Part shown: positions 1 to 8,531 of the stretch, piece by piece | Position numbering within the stretch: the first letter of the stretch is position 1 | Layout of the letters: the number at the start of each line of letters is the position of its first letter | Assembly: GCF_900102315.1 (NCBI RefSeq) | Contig: NZ_FNBL01000013.1 | Coordinates: 53,560-117,559, forward strand | Source of the DNA: Celeribacter baekdonensis | Lineage (GTDB): Bacteria > Pseudomonadota > Alphaproteobacteria > Rhodobacterales > Rhodobacteraceae | DNA: 64,000 bases | Direction of reading: 5' to 3' | Translations under genes and position numbers: made by a program | Notes under the pieces: model-generated | What the model was told of the DNA's origin: nothing | Databases searched by the model: none | Seen by the model: the letters and a program-made list of their open reading frames with translations, nothing else

Positions 1-1
1 A

Positions 2-280
2 CGTTCCAAACTCCCCCAGCTACAAGGCAGGCGCTTTGACGTCGAGACACTGCCACACAACACGCTGAAGCTTGTTCGGCAGGCGGACAATGGTCCGACC
101 TACCTGCGCCAAAGCGGCAGGGTGGCCTATGTGGTGATGACCGAAGAGCTTTTCGATGAGCTCTGGCCTGACAGCCAAAGGGTCTGGAGCCTCGACGAAA
201 TGCCGGACCGAGTTGATCTACTGCTGCAGAAAGGTATTCAGGAACTGCTGGCCGGTCGCTCTGACGACCGGGAGAAATAG
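2..280 (+). CDS. Phd/YefM-like antitoxin, 5' partial
   Basis: The frame is open from the window edge to a TAG at 278-280; the start lies outside. The visible 92 residues have the layout of a Phd/YefM-type antitoxin: a stretch resembling 'LKLVRQADNGPTYLRQSGR' followed by 'VAYVVMTEELFDEL', comparable to the family pattern in which a conserved hydrophobic strand (pV-A-V-hV) precedes a helix. In that family the N-terminal domain binds DNA and autorepresses, and the C-terminal tail neutralises a toxin. No toxin ORF follows within the next 300 bases, so a partner, if any, must be upstream. The assignment rests on pattern alone. Confidence 0.45.
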   Translation, partial: RSKLPQLQGRRFDVETLPHNTLKLVRQADNGPTYLRQSGRVAYVVMTEELFDELWPDSQRVWSLDEMPDRVDLLLQKGIQELLAGRSDDREK

Positions 281-601
281 AAATACCATTTGCTGGCGGG
301 CTGTGTAAGCGTCGCGCCAGCAAGCAGAATGGCATTTCGGGTGCGAAGGAATATGGTCGGAAGGGCGGATTGCGGTCGTTCGCTGCAGGCGCGAATGGAT
401 TGGCGTCCAACGCGGATACACGCTGCTGGCGCGGCGTCACTACTGCGGGCCAGCGGCGTTCAAGCGAAGTCGTCTTGCAGCCTGGACTGATGTTGCGCTG
501 AGGTCTTGACAACCATTCTGGATCGAACTATTTGCTTTCTCACGGGGACACTGTTTCCCAACCTCATAGACGGGCTAAGCATTCGGTGCTGCCCAATTTT
601 T
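281..601. other. Intergenic stretch with no recognised gene
   Basis: About 320 bases lie between the partial antitoxin gene and the 3' end of the minus-strand 380-aa gene. Only short overlapping ORFs occur here, on both strands, none with a convincing ribosome site or recognisable protein. No terminator with a clear T-tract was seen. It is probably decayed accessory DNA. Confidence 0.4.
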
Positions 602-1744
602 TCAGAGGCCGCCGGATAGGAGATGCGTTGTCGCAGTTCCTGCGGCGGCCTCAATTGCTATGTCGACTTTTCGATCTGCGTAGCCCCAAAAGCCCCCGAA
701 CCAACGACGCATAATGCCTGGCTTCACTAGTTCCTCGATTTCGGTAGCGAGTTGGGCAGGGCTCAAGTCTGTTCGCCGCAGTATTTCCGACATCTCGTGG
801 CAGGCCAATTCATCCGCCCGGTCGCCTTCGGCGGGTTCTAAACTAGACAGTCTCTCTAGCAGTGCTTGTATCGCTGGTTCGAGCGACTTCGGTCCCGAAA
901 TTTTTCCGGACGCCACCTGACGAAGGTAAAATGAATGCGCGTAAGACAGCACCCGAATTTGGATATAGAATAGACGTGCCAACCGCTCCCTTGGCGTCTC
1001 CGCCGAAAGCGAAGCAACAGACGGTATCACCGCTACATCGAAGCTCTGAGCCTGGCTACCAGACCTCGTGAGAAAGAGCTCAAGATCATCGTTCCGAAAC
1101 AATTCGCGCTTCTGCTTCTCCGGCTTTAGATTCGTTTCTCGACCAGATCGAATGAAGATGAATGGAGCGCCAACTCCGACGTACCTGGAGCCGATATTTT
1201 CTATGTCGAAGGTGCTGAGGTCCTTAGTCCTCGTACTGCTGAGTAGCCAGCCATCTCGAAGGGCCTGCGCCGCGCCGGAAAAGGACTGAGTTAATTGCCG
1301 GTTGTCAAGCAACTCAATCCTTAGGTCGTTTTGCAACACTTGTGCGGCAAGTTCCGAAGCACTGTACTCAACCATGCCTTCGAAACAGGCTATATCGTGA
1401 ATAGAGTCCTCATTCAGCCGGAAGCCTAGCTCGAAGCGGCCAGCCATGTGTCCGTCGAAATAGAAGCGCCGGTATATAGGATATGCCAAGATTGAACGCT
1501 GCAATCCTGGAACTGGTTTCAAAAAGTACTGATACGGGTACTTAATTGCATTGTCGCAGTCGGCGTAGTAATTCTCACCGGCAAAACCGGCACCCGGCTT
1601 CGTCCTTGTGTGAATTCCCCCGAAACCACGAGCAAACTTAGCCATTGGGTCCGCTTTACCCCATGCAGGACGTTCCAAGCGCCCGGCCCTATCGCGGTGT
1701 AAGCTCCGAAAATCGGCAAACGGGAACACAACGGAAAAATACAT
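602..1744 (-). CDS. Unknown 380-aa protein downstream of HNH gene
   Basis: I do not recognise this family. The 380-residue product has no signal peptide or obvious membrane segment. It has an N-terminal aromatic- and Arg-rich part (residues ~1-110, including 'RRFYFDGHMAGRFELGF'), a middle part with a basic segment ('KPEKQKREL'), and a mainly helical C-terminal third ending in 'IMRRWFGGFWGYADRK'. Its ATG lies 6 bases after the stop of the HNH gene on the same strand, so the two form a tight operon. Codon and base use are less GC-rich than in the core genes to the right, which suggests transfer. A conflict or restriction role is only inferred from the HNH partner and the tRNA-proximal position. 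Confidence 0.6.
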   Translation of the reverse strand: MYFSVVFPFADFRSLHRDRAGRLERPAWGKADPMAKFARGFGGIHTRTKPGAGFAGENYYADCDNAIKYPYQYFLKPVPGLQRSILAYPIYRRFYFDGHMAGRFELGFRLNEDSIHDIACFEGMVEYSASELAAQVLQNDLRIELLDNRQLTQSFSGAAQALRDGWLLSSTRTKDLSTFDIENIGSRYVGVGAPFIFIRSGRETNLKPEKQKRELFRNDDLELFLTRSGSQAQSFDVAVIPSVASLSAETPRERLARLFYIQIRVLSYAHSFYLRQVASGKISGPKSLEPAIQALLERLSSLEPAEGDRADELACHEMSEILRRTDLSPAQLATEIEELVKPGIMRRWFGGFWGYADRKVDIAIEAAAGTATTHLLSGGL

Positions 1745-1750
1745 GGTGCC

Positions 1751-2488
1751 TCAACTCTCTTCGTCTTGATTGATTGAAGCGAATAGCTCCTCCAACGTCC
1801 ACCATGGTCGCGCCACGTGAACCATGCGGTGGCAGTTTGCGCAGAGCAGAACTAAGTCGGCCAACTTCGTGGTTTCCCCAGCGTTGAGCTCGGACACTGG
1901 TTTGGTGTGGTGGCACTCGATGAATCCAGCGCCGCGCTCGCCGTAGACCTTCAGGAAGTCGAAACCACGGGCCTCACAGCACAAATGCCCGTGCTTCCTG
2001 AAGAAAGACGCCTTCTTACGCTTAACGATAGCCGCGTTCCGCTCGCGATAGCGGTGCAAACGTGTTAGTAACTGGCCCTCGCTGGCTTCCGTAGCATCAT
2101 CATCTGGCAGAACGGGGACGCCGTTTGCCATCGCGGCGCTGGTTACATTCAAGATGTTCTCGACCATTTTTTTCAACGCTACCGGGTCTTCGGCGAATTC
2201 GTCCCAGAGGATCTGTTCCAGCTTGTTGCCCTGGGGAAGACCCTTTGTGTCGTGCTGCGGATCACGAGAGCGGAAATTCAGCAACTTCATCGAGACACCG
2301 GAGGGGTTCCGAAAGGTATCTAATCCGGTCAATCCGAGCACTTTGGCAACTCTGCTAATGTTGGCCGCCAGTTCCTCGACGCCTGCGCTAGTTGGCGAAA
2401 AGTAGTCGTCCCGATTGTCGATATAGTAATCCAAAGCGACGAGATGCTCGTCGCGGGTCCAATCGGGGTTGCGCTTTTTCTCGGTCAT
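1751..2488 (-). CDS. McrA-like HNH endonuclease
   Basis: The 245-residue protein has the two-part layout of a common McrA-like HNH endonuclease group. The N-terminal ~110 residues ('RNPDWTRDEHLVALDYYI', 'FRNPSGVSMKLLNF') form the domain that usually precedes the nuclease. The C-terminal ~75 residues carry the HNH core: 'ECHHTKPVSEL', then 'LVLLCANCHRMVH', giving a His-His pair, a CxxC-like zinc site and the final metal-binding His. Family members cut DNA, some only when it is modified. It is the promoter-proximal gene of a two-gene unit with the unknown 380-aa gene. Phage restriction is a reasonable guess but is not shown by the sequence. Confidence 0.75.
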   Translation of the reverse strand: MTEKKRNPDWTRDEHLVALDYYIDNRDDYFSPTSAGVEELAANISRVAKVLGLTGLDTFRNPSGVSMKLLNFRSRDPQHDTKGLPQGNKLEQILWDEFAEDPVALKKMVENILNVTSAAMANGVPVLPDDDATEASEGQLLTRLHRYRERNAAIVKRKKASFFRKHGHLCCEARGFDFLKVYGERGAGFIECHHTKPVSELNAGETTKLADLVLLCANCHRMVHVARPWWTLEELFASINQDEES

Positions 2489-2806
2489 ATCGGTATGGTT
2501 AGCCGGTCAGCGCCGATACCACCATATATTTTTGTCGCCGCTCCTCTCAAGGTTGTTAGGCAAAGGGGAGCGGTCATCTGACCCAAGGAGATGCTGTACG
2601 ATGCACGGATGAGCGCTTCAACGAGCTGCAGCGCAGCATTGGGCCAGCGACTGCATGTCCGGTCTGGGCCGTGAATGCAGATTTACCGCCAAGGATATTC
2701 CTGTGGGTTCCGCGCTGCCACATGGCGAGATTGAGCCAAAATCGACAAAAATATGAGAAGCAAAGTCTGTTCATTGAAATTTCTCTGGAATATCGTCCAG
2801 ACCCGC
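2489..2806. other. Gene-free stretch between two minus-strand accessory genes
   Basis: This stretch should hold the promoter of the HNH operon. No ORF with a credible start is seen. The portion around 2560-2760 resembles decayed coding sequence in texture, but no family could be recognised. Confidence 0.35.
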
Positions 2807-3598
2807 TCATTGAATTTGATATATTCCACTTTCAGCGTTGGTCGCAAAAAGTGTCCAATGGGGAAAACTCTTTGCCTGTTCTTGATCATGGAATACGCCA
2901 AGCATCACCATCGACGAATCTTGAAGCATCAGGATGAAACATCCTATCTCGCCATTAAGTTGCCATTTATAGCCATATTGCAGTTCAGAGTTTTTCGCAC
3001 CCTGCCTGAGATCTCCATAGTTGCCCAAAGCCCGTAGCAACTCATCAGGAGACTGCTCATCCAAGACATGTGCATTGGTAAACCATTGGACCATGACCCG
3101 CGAAGTCGGCGGCAAGATTTCTCCACCGGAATGAAGATAGTAGAGTGCGTATGCTTGTTTTGCTGCCCATGGGTTAAGCCAACCTGAAAAAACCCTTTGG
3201 TCGATTTCGACTCTGGCGTAAAAATCGACTTTCCCGTCAACTCTCAAAGGCACATCAGATGATACACCTTCCGCAATAGCTGAGAAGGCGTCAGGAGTAT
3301 TGTTTTGAACACCTTGCATGAGTTTTTCCATGTATTCGTCCGGAACATCCCGGTGAACAGACGCCTGGATCAATGCGACAAGTGCAGCAACTTGATCGGC
3401 GGGACCTGATCCATTGTTGCAACGCTCACAGGCGGGCATCCTATGGGTTGCCGCAGGGACCTCTTTATTTATGAAAAAAACCTTCGGTGGTGCATGTTCA
3501 ATCGTGGTAGCGGCCACCGATCCGCCACAAAGACAACACCATGGGTTCTGTTCCAAAAAGCCCTTTATTCGGTTCTGTCTGGTTCGAGCTTCGCCCAT
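2807..3598 (-). CDS. HNH-like zinc-cluster protein
   Basis: The 263-residue protein starts with a probable HNH-fold zinc module: 'CCLCG' near residue 21, 'IEHAPPKVFF' near residue 48 and 'CERCNN' near residue 77. The CxxC - EHxPPK - CxxCN spacing is typical of a divergent HNH/treble-clef subgroup found beside mobile elements. The remaining ~180 residues match nothing I recognise; they hold several Trp and Tyr residues and no membrane segment. The gene stands alone, between the HNH operon and the tRNA-Arg gene. Its function is unknown; a nuclease or DNA-binding role is inferred only from the N-terminal module. Confidence 0.6.
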   Translation of the reverse strand: MGEARTRQNRIKGFLEQNPWCCLCGGSVAATTIEHAPPKVFFINKEVPAATHRMPACERCNNGSGPADQVAALVALIQASVHRDVPDEYMEKLMQGVQNNTPDAFSAIAEGVSSDVPLRVDGKVDFYARVEIDQRVFSGWLNPWAAKQAYALYYLHSGGEILPPTSRVMVQWFTNAHVLDEQSPDELLRALGNYGDLRQGAKNSELQYGYKWQLNGEIGCFILMLQDSSMVMLGVFHDQEQAKSFPHWTLFATNAESGIYQIQ

Positions 3599-3916
3599 TG
3601 GAATTTCCTTCTTAAGGTTTTGATTTTTTTAAGCGATTTTGGTCTACGAAATTACCAGTAAAGACGGGACCAAACAATATGAGGATTTTTGCGGACAGCA
3701 GTTTCGTCCGCAGTGAGTGGCAGCTTAGGGCCGCAAGCAACCTCAGCACGCCCATCCCATATAAAAACAAAAACCGCGCCAGTTCGCTTGAACGGCGCGT
3801 TTTTGAGTCTTGACGCTCGGCTATCACAAGCGCCTCAAATTGAGCGTCTGACAACCCTGTTGTGGTCCAACTATGACGGTTGGGTCAGGTTCGTGTGACG
3901 TTCAATAAAAGAAAAA
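3599..3916. other. tRNA-flanking stretch, possible island junction
   Basis: This lies between the HNH-like gene and the 3' end of tRNA-Arg. It holds a strong bidirectional terminator (3775-3804) and an 80-codon minus-strand ORF with no recognisable product. The 3' side of a tRNA gene is a classic integration site. No integrase gene and no second copy of the tRNA tail were seen inside the window. Confidence 0.4.
3775..3804. terminator. Bidirectional intrinsic terminator
   Basis: CGCGCC at 3775-3780 pairs with GGCGCG at 3794-3799, extended by GTTC/GAAC inside. A T-run follows on the plus strand (3800-3804), and an A-run precedes it, so it also works on the minus strand. It lies about 110 bases beyond the tRNA-Arg 3' end and probably ends that transcript. 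Confidence 0.7.
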
Positions 3917-3993
3917 TGGTGCACCCGAGAGGATTCGAACCTCTGACCCCCTGATTCGTAGTCAGGTACTCTATCCAGCTGAGCTACGGGTGC
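3917..3993 (-). tRNA. tRNA-Arg(ACG)
   Basis: Read on the minus strand, the acceptor arm GCACCCG pairs with CGGGTGC, the D-arm carries AGCTCAGCTGGATAGAG, and the anticodon loop is CTACGAA (anticodon ACG at 3957-3959). The T-arm contains GGTTCGAATCC. The CCA end is encoded (3917-3919). ACG is the inosine-edited arginine anticodon that reads CGN codons. Confidence 0.95.
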
Positions 3994-4005
3994 ACTGTGT
4001 GGGCG

Positions 4006-4034
4006 GATTTAGCGAGTGTTGCGCGGGGACGCAA
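4006..4034 (-). promoter_or_regulatory. Promoter of tRNA-Arg
   Basis: On the minus strand TTGCGT (4029-4034) is followed after 17 bases by TAAATC (4006-4011), ending 12 bases before the mature tRNA 5' end. Spacing is ideal for the housekeeping sigma factor. Confidence 0.5.
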
Positions 4035-4068
4035 GAGGCCAATGCGGTTTTTTGAAAACTTATTTGGC

Positions 4069-5520
4069 TTACTCGGCGGCCTCGGCGGTTTCGGCATCGG
4101 ACGCCTTCGCATCAGAGGGCGATTGTGCGTAGCCTTTTGGGAGATGGATGGCAAAGGCCGTCCCCGACGTGTCGCTGCGTTCCAGTAAGAGCCGCCCACC
4201 GTGGCCGCGCACCAGTTCGGCGGCAATCGCAAGGCCAAGCCCAAAGCCGCCCTTGCGTGCGCCGCCATGGAACGGCTGGAACAGGTGTTCGCGGGCCTTT
4301 ACCGGCAGGCCCGGCCCGGTATCCGTCACGCTCAACACCCATTCGTCATCATCCTCAAAGGCCGCCACCGAGATTTCGCCGGGCTTGCCCGTAGCAATAA
4401 TCGCCTGACGGGCATTGCGCACAAGGTTTGAGAGCACGCGGTACATTTGTTCGGTGTCCGCACGGATGACCATGGTGTTGGGCACATCTTCGGCAAAGGA
4501 CAGGTCGAAATCCTCAATGGTCAGCCGTTCGCCTTCGATCACCTCGCCGACCAATTCGGCCAGACGCACACCCGCCAGCGCCGGGGCCGGTTCTTCGGCC
4601 TTGCCAAAGGCCAAGGTGGATTCGCACAGGTTGACCGCGCGTTGGATCGAATTCACCAGCTTTGGCGCAGAACGCATCACACCGGGATCTTGCGACATTT
4701 CAAGACGGTCGGTGAAGAGCTGTGCCGTGGTCAAAATATTGCGCAGATCGTGGGAGACCTTGGCAACCGCCCCGCCCAATTGCGCCAGACGTTCCTTTTG
4801 GCGCAGCGCAGAGGTCAGTTCGGTTTCCATCGCTTTCAACGCCACTTCCGCTTCGCGCAATTCAGAGACTTTGGCAGAGGGTTGAATGATCCGGCGGGCG
4901 TCTTCGGGTGCCTGGGTGTAGGAGGTCATCGCCCCGATCACCCGTTTGATCGGCCGCACCAAAAGTGCACGCACCGCCAAGAACAACAGAAAGGCGGTGA
5001 AAAACGAAATCGCGGCGGAGAGGATCAAAATGCGCATGCCGTAGTCGATCATCGCGATGCGCAAAGGTGCTGTGGGCAGCGTCACCTCGATCAAAAGCCC
5101 GGCTTGTTTCACCGGATCGCCGATCACCCGGATCACCCGCGCTTCGGGATCAAACAGGGTGAGCATCGCGTCCCGGATCAGCTCAAATGCCCCCGCATCG
5201 CGCAGATCATAGGTGGCGTGGATTTGTTCGGGGATCGGAGAGGAGAGCACAAGTTGACGAATTTCATTGCGGCGCAACACAACGTTATAAACGCCCGCAT
5301 TGGCCAACAACTCGTCTTCGAGGTCCATATCAAGACTGTCATTGGCCAAAAGCGCCAGAGAGGCGATTTGGGCGCGCTCAAGCCGGGACAAGAGGAAATC
5401 TTCGCGAAACCGCGAAACCGAGGGCACAAAGATCATGACCTCTGCCGCCATCACAAAGATGAACGTCAACATCAGGAACCGCCCGGTCAGCGAGTTTAGA
5501 AATCGAAGAATGGCTTTCAT
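4069..5520 (-). CDS. Membrane-bound sensor histidine kinase
   Basis: The 483-residue protein is a complete sensor kinase. A membrane segment at ~14-34 and another at ~163-186 bracket a periplasmic sensor region of about 130 residues. A linker follows, then the dimerisation/phosphoacceptor helix with 'KVSHDLRN' (His257), the N-box 'NLVRNARQAI', the G1 box 'DTGPGLP' and the G2 box 'GFGLGLAIA'. The C-terminus is an Ala/Ser/Asp-rich tail. No response regulator is encoded nearby, so it is an orphan kinase. It lies 17 bases after the flavoprotein gene on the same strand and may be co-transcribed with it and the TVP38 gene. The signal is unknown. Confidence 0.88.
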   Translation of the reverse strand: MKAILRFLNSLTGRFLMLTFIFVMAAEVMIFVPSVSRFREDFLLSRLERAQIASLALLANDSLDMDLEDELLANAGVYNVVLRRNEIRQLVLSSPIPEQIHATYDLRDAGAFELIRDAMLTLFDPEARVIRVIGDPVKQAGLLIEVTLPTAPLRIAMIDYGMRILILSAAISFFTAFLLFLAVRALLVRPIKRVIGAMTSYTQAPEDARRIIQPSAKVSELREAEVALKAMETELTSALRQKERLAQLGGAVAKVSHDLRNILTTAQLFTDRLEMSQDPGVMRSAPKLVNSIQRAVNLCESTLAFGKAEEPAPALAGVRLAELVGEVIEGERLTIEDFDLSFAEDVPNTMVIRADTEQMYRVLSNLVRNARQAIIATGKPGEISVAAFEDDDEWVLSVTDTGPGLPVKAREHLFQPFHGGARKGGFGLGLAIAAELVRGHGGRLLLERSDTSGTAFAIHLPKGYAQSPSDAKASDAETAEAAE

Positions 5521-5537
5521 CCCTTGTTAGGTGCGGA

Positions 5538-6911
5538 TCAGGGCAGGAACCGCTGAACCAGCTTTACCACCGTTTTGACCTTAGCGCTGTCAAACAGCCT
5601 GGGGGTAAAATAGGCACTCGCCGCGCGTTTGTTAAGCTCTGCCAATGTGGGATAAGGTGCGACCATCCCCGCAATTTTGCTCATCTTGAGATTTGCGGCG
5701 ATCGCAAGCGACCAAAGCGCGATCAGTTCGCCCGCCTCAGGACCGACAATGGTGACCCCCACGGGGCGGCTTTTGACCACCATCAGCTTGATGAACCCGC
5801 CCCCTGCGCGCTCGCTCGCAATGGCGCGGTCATTGCCCGCGTAGTCTGCGCGCAGCACCTCAAGCGCCCCACCATGGGCCTTGCGCGCCGCCTCTTCTGT
5901 CAGGCCAATCTGAGCCAATTCGGGCGCGGTATAGGTGACATAGGGGATGTGATGGGTCGCGGCTTTGGCGGGCAGGCCAAACAGCAGCGAGCGGATCACC
6001 ACCCCGGCCTGATAGCCCGCCACATGGGTGAATTGCGGTGTGCCCGAGACCACATCGCCAATGGCATAAACCCGCCGATTGGACGTGCGCAACTGGTCGT
6101 TCACTTTGATGCCGCCACGGTTGTGATCGACATCGGCATGTTCCAGCGACAGGGATTCGGAATTGGCAATGCGCCCGGTGGCGACCAAAAGGTGCGAGCC
6201 ATGGCACACAGCGCCCTTTGCCAAAGTCAGAGCCACGCCGCCCGGCTCCGTCGCGACCTTGACCACGGTGGAATGCTCAAGGATTTTCACGCCTTCCGCG
6301 ATCAGCGCTTCTTTGACCAGCTTGACGGCCTCGGGGTCATCGCGGCCAAGCACACGGCCTGCCTCCAAAATCGTGACCTTTGCGCCGAAACGCCGATGCG
6401 CCAGCGCCATTTCCATCCCAATTGGTCCGCCACCAAGGATCACCAGATGCTCCGGCAGCGCAGTTTGCGACCACAGCGTTTCATTGGTGAGGTAAGGGAC
6501 ATCTTCGATGCCTTCAATCGGCGGCACCATCGGACGCGAGCCGGTGGCGATGACAAACCTGCGGGCTTTGATGCGATACTCGCCCGCCTCCACCGCATCC
6601 GGCGAGGTAAACCGCGCATGGGCCCGGATCACGGTGCAGCCCAGCCCTTCAAACCGTTCCTGACTGTCATGCGGCGCGATGATGTCGATGGTTTTGTGAA
6701 CATGGGTGAGCGCATCAGAGTAGCTCATGCCCTTCGATGCGGCATGGAGCAGCGCCTTGGACGGAACGCAGCCATAATTGAGGCAATCCCCGCCCATCTC
6801 GCCTTTTTCAATCAGAACGACCCGCGCGCCCATCTGAACCGCGCCCGCAGCAACCGACAGCCCACCAGACCCGGCCCCGATCACACAGAGGTCTGTTTTG
6901 ATCTGTTTCAT
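5538..6911 (-). CDS. MerA/LpdA-like pyridine nucleotide-disulfide oxidoreductase
   Basis: This 457-residue flavoprotein has an N-terminal FAD motif 'GAGSGGLSVAAG', the redox-active disulfide 'CLNYGC' (Cys43 and Cys48), a second dinucleotide motif 'LGGGPIGMEMA' near residue 158 for NAD(P)H, the 'YAIGDV' FAD segment and a C-terminal dimerisation domain. In true dihydrolipoamide dehydrogenases the C-terminal domain carries a catalytic His before 'PTLSE'; here the segment reads 'APYPTLAE', with Tyr in that place, as in mercuric-reductase-like proteins. No merR, merT or merP is present. The start ATG overlaps the stop of the TVP38 gene by 4 bases. Such pairs are common, and the electron acceptor is unknown. 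Confidence 0.85.
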   Translation of the reverse strand: MKQIKTDLCVIGAGSGGLSVAAGAVQMGARVVLIEKGEMGGDCLNYGCVPSKALLHAASKGMSYSDALTHVHKTIDIIAPHDSQERFEGLGCTVIRAHARFTSPDAVEAGEYRIKARRFVIATGSRPMVPPIEGIEDVPYLTNETLWSQTALPEHLVILGGGPIGMEMALAHRRFGAKVTILEAGRVLGRDDPEAVKLVKEALIAEGVKILEHSTVVKVATEPGGVALTLAKGAVCHGSHLLVATGRIANSESLSLEHADVDHNRGGIKVNDQLRTSNRRVYAIGDVVSGTPQFTHVAGYQAGVVIRSLLFGLPAKAATHHIPYVTYTAPELAQIGLTEEAARKAHGGALEVLRADYAGNDRAIASERAGGGFIKLMVVKSRPVGVTIVGPEAGELIALWSLAIAANLKMSKIAGMVAPYPTLAELNKRAASAYFTPRLFDSAKVKTVVKLVQRFLP

Positions 6912-7681
6912 AATGGCTCCTTACCTCGTGCTTTGATCACCATAGGCGCGATTGAGAGCAAACACAGGCCCAGAATCGGCAGGAGGATTTTCGGTTCAAA
7001 CAAAACGCTCAGATCAGGCCGCCCGCCTTGGTCAAACACCTCGCCCAATCCCGCCCCCACAGAGGTCAGAATGAGAGCGCCGGGAATGATGCCAAGGGCG
7101 GTGGAAATCACAAAGCGATGAAAGGCCACGCCGAACAGAGCCGGCAAAAGATTGGCAACGAAAAACGGCACCACCGGCATGAATCGCATCAGGAACAGCA
7201 TCGACCATTGATTTTCGTCGATGCCTTGCTTGATCTTGTGAATGCGCCCTTCCGAGGCATCCAACTTTGATGCCAGCCATCCGCCAAGCCCCCAACGCGC
7301 CGCCAGGAACAAAAGCGAGGCCCCAAATGTGGCCCCGGTGATATTAAAGATCACACCTGGGAAGGTGCCAAACAAAAAGCCGCCCGTGAGGGTCGCGACT
7401 GTGGCGCCCGGAAGGGAAAACCCGACGATCACCGTGTAGACGGCAACAAATCCCAAGACGGTGAGCGCATAATGCACATCGCGCAGCGCGATCAGGCGCA
7501 GCCGATTCTCCGACAGCGCCTCATAACTCAAGGCATCACGAAACACATAGGCCAGAGCGAGCGCCACACAGAGCAGCACCAACAGCGGCACAAGATGTTT
7601 GCGCTGTGTCGAGGGGGGAGCTTCGGCCAAGATACGATCCTTTTGGCTATGAATTTGTGCGATTTCCTGCAAAATGGGCAA
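6908..7681 (-). CDS. TVP38/TMEM64 (DedA-type) inner-membrane protein
   Basis: The 257-residue polytopic protein has membrane segments near residues 30-48, 70-92, 95-135 and 165-250. The family-typical segments 'GFSLPGATVATLTGGFLFG' and 'FLMRFMPVVPFFVANLLPALFGV' are visible; these form the re-entrant VTT/SNARE-associated core. Proteins of this family are linked to lipid movement or membrane stress in general. The gene overlaps the downstream flavoprotein gene by 4 bases (ATGA), so the two are translationally coupled, an arrangement that also occurs as a single fused protein in other bacteria. Confidence 0.85.
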   Translation of the reverse strand: MPILQEIAQIHSQKDRILAEAPPSTQRKHLVPLLVLLCVALALAYVFRDALSYEALSENRLRLIALRDVHYALTVLGFVAVYTVIVGFSLPGATVATLTGGFLFGTFPGVIFNITGATFGASLLFLAARWGLGGWLASKLDASEGRIHKIKQGIDENQWSMLFLMRFMPVVPFFVANLLPALFGVAFHRFVISTALGIIPGALILTSVGAGLGEVFDQGGRPDLSVLFEPKILLPILGLCLLSIAPMVIKARGKEPL

Positions 7682-7791
7682 TCAAGCGCCCCGTGACCAG
7701 AAGTTTGCGCGACTCTCACGCGGCAGTGATGCCCTGCCCTCAAATTCCCCGACATCGGGGCAGTTTGTTACAGAAATACGTCGCATGTGAA

Positions 7792-7820
7792 TTGACAAGC
7801 GCCCGCTGCCCTCCTATTGG
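7792..7820 (+). promoter_or_regulatory. rpmH operon promoter
   Basis: TTGACA (7792-7797), a 17-base spacer and TATTGG (7815-7820). The -35 is a consensus match. The -10 is the same as in the rpsJ promoter at 62571-62599. It leaves a leader of about 75 bases before rpmH. Confidence 0.75.
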
Positions 7821-7900
7821 CTGGGCTTCGAAACACTTACCGCCTTCGAATCCCCGTTCTTTGGGGGTTTGGGCCCTGATCAACCGATGGAGACGGCGCG

Positions 7901-8035
7901 ATGAAACGCACCTACCAACCGAGCAACCTCGTCCGCAAGCGCCGCCATGGCTTCCGTGCCCGTATGGCGACCAAAGCTGGCCGTAAAATTCTCAACGCCC
8001 GCCGTGCGCGTGGCCGTAAGTCCCTCTGCGCATAA
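7901..8035 (+). CDS. rpmH: 50S ribosomal protein L34
   Basis: The 44-residue product is a full-length L34. It begins '[19 protein letters not shown]' and holds the family's Arg/Lys-rich core '[21 protein letters not shown]'. It is a small late-assembly protein of the large subunit. It heads the conserved rpmH-rnpA-yidD-yidC neighbourhood, and rnpA follows about 50 bases later. The gene is too short for simple ORF filters, but the match is unmistakable. A C-rich/G-rich leader hairpin (about 7852-7869) before the start may allow attenuation. Confidence 0.97.
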   Translation: MKRTYQPSNLVRKRRHGFRARMATKAGRKILNARRARGRKSLCA

Positions 8036-8087
8036 ATCTGCGACCGGGACATCCTTGAGAGTTTAGACTTTTAGGGGCGAGACCAAA

Positions 8088-8531
8088 ATGACACCGCCGG
8101 ACGCACCCAAGGCAGAGGCAAGCGCCACAGCCGCAGGTCCGCGACCGGCGGTTTTGTCATGCGCTGATGCCAGTGAAAAACCTCAGATGGACACGCTGCG
8201 CAAACGCGCTGATTTCCTGAAGGCTGCGCGTGCGCGGCGTCAGGGCACGTCGAGCTTTTTGCTTCAGGGGCGCAACCGTGGCGAAGGTGAACCGGCAAGC
8301 GGCATTCGCGTCGGCTACACCTGTTCCAAAAAAGTTGGCAACGCCGTGTTTCGCAATCACGCCAAACGGCGCCTGCGCGAAGCCGCCCGCCTTGTCATTC
8401 CAGAAATGGGGCGCGAGGGCTGGGATTATGTGCTGATCGGCAAAAAAAACGACACGAGTGCGCGTCCCTTTGATCTTTTGCTCAAAGATCTGAAATACGC
8501 GATGCGCAAAATTCACGGGGATGCACGATGA
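8088..8531 (+). CDS. rnpA: Ribonuclease P protein component
   Basis: The 147-residue protein is the RNase P protein subunit, which binds the catalytic RNA and the 5' leader of pre-tRNA. The family signature '[13 protein letters not shown]' is present (residues ~95-107), preceded by '[14 protein letters not shown]'. The family core starts near '[13 protein letters not shown]', so the first ~33 residues are an extension. A start at the internal ATG (8187) would give a protein of ordinary length (114 aa). The gene overlaps yidD by 4 bases. Confidence 0.93.
   Translation: MTPPDAPKAEASATAAGPRPAVLSCADASEKPQMDTLRKRADFLKAARARRQGTSSFLLQGRNRGEGEPASGIRVGYTCSKKVGNAVFRNHAKRRLREAARLVIPEMGREGWDYVLIGKKNDTSARPFDLLLKDLKYAMRKIHGDAR

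Noticed and set aside
3612..3854. 80-codon minus-strand ORF beside tRNA-Arg
   Set aside because: It crosses the strong terminator hairpin, has no credible family resemblance, and looks like a chance frame.
4447..7121. Long plus-strand ORFs opposite the histidine kinase and flavoprotein genes
   Set aside because: They mirror the real minus-strand genes in GC-rich DNA, have no known motifs and lack ribosome sites.
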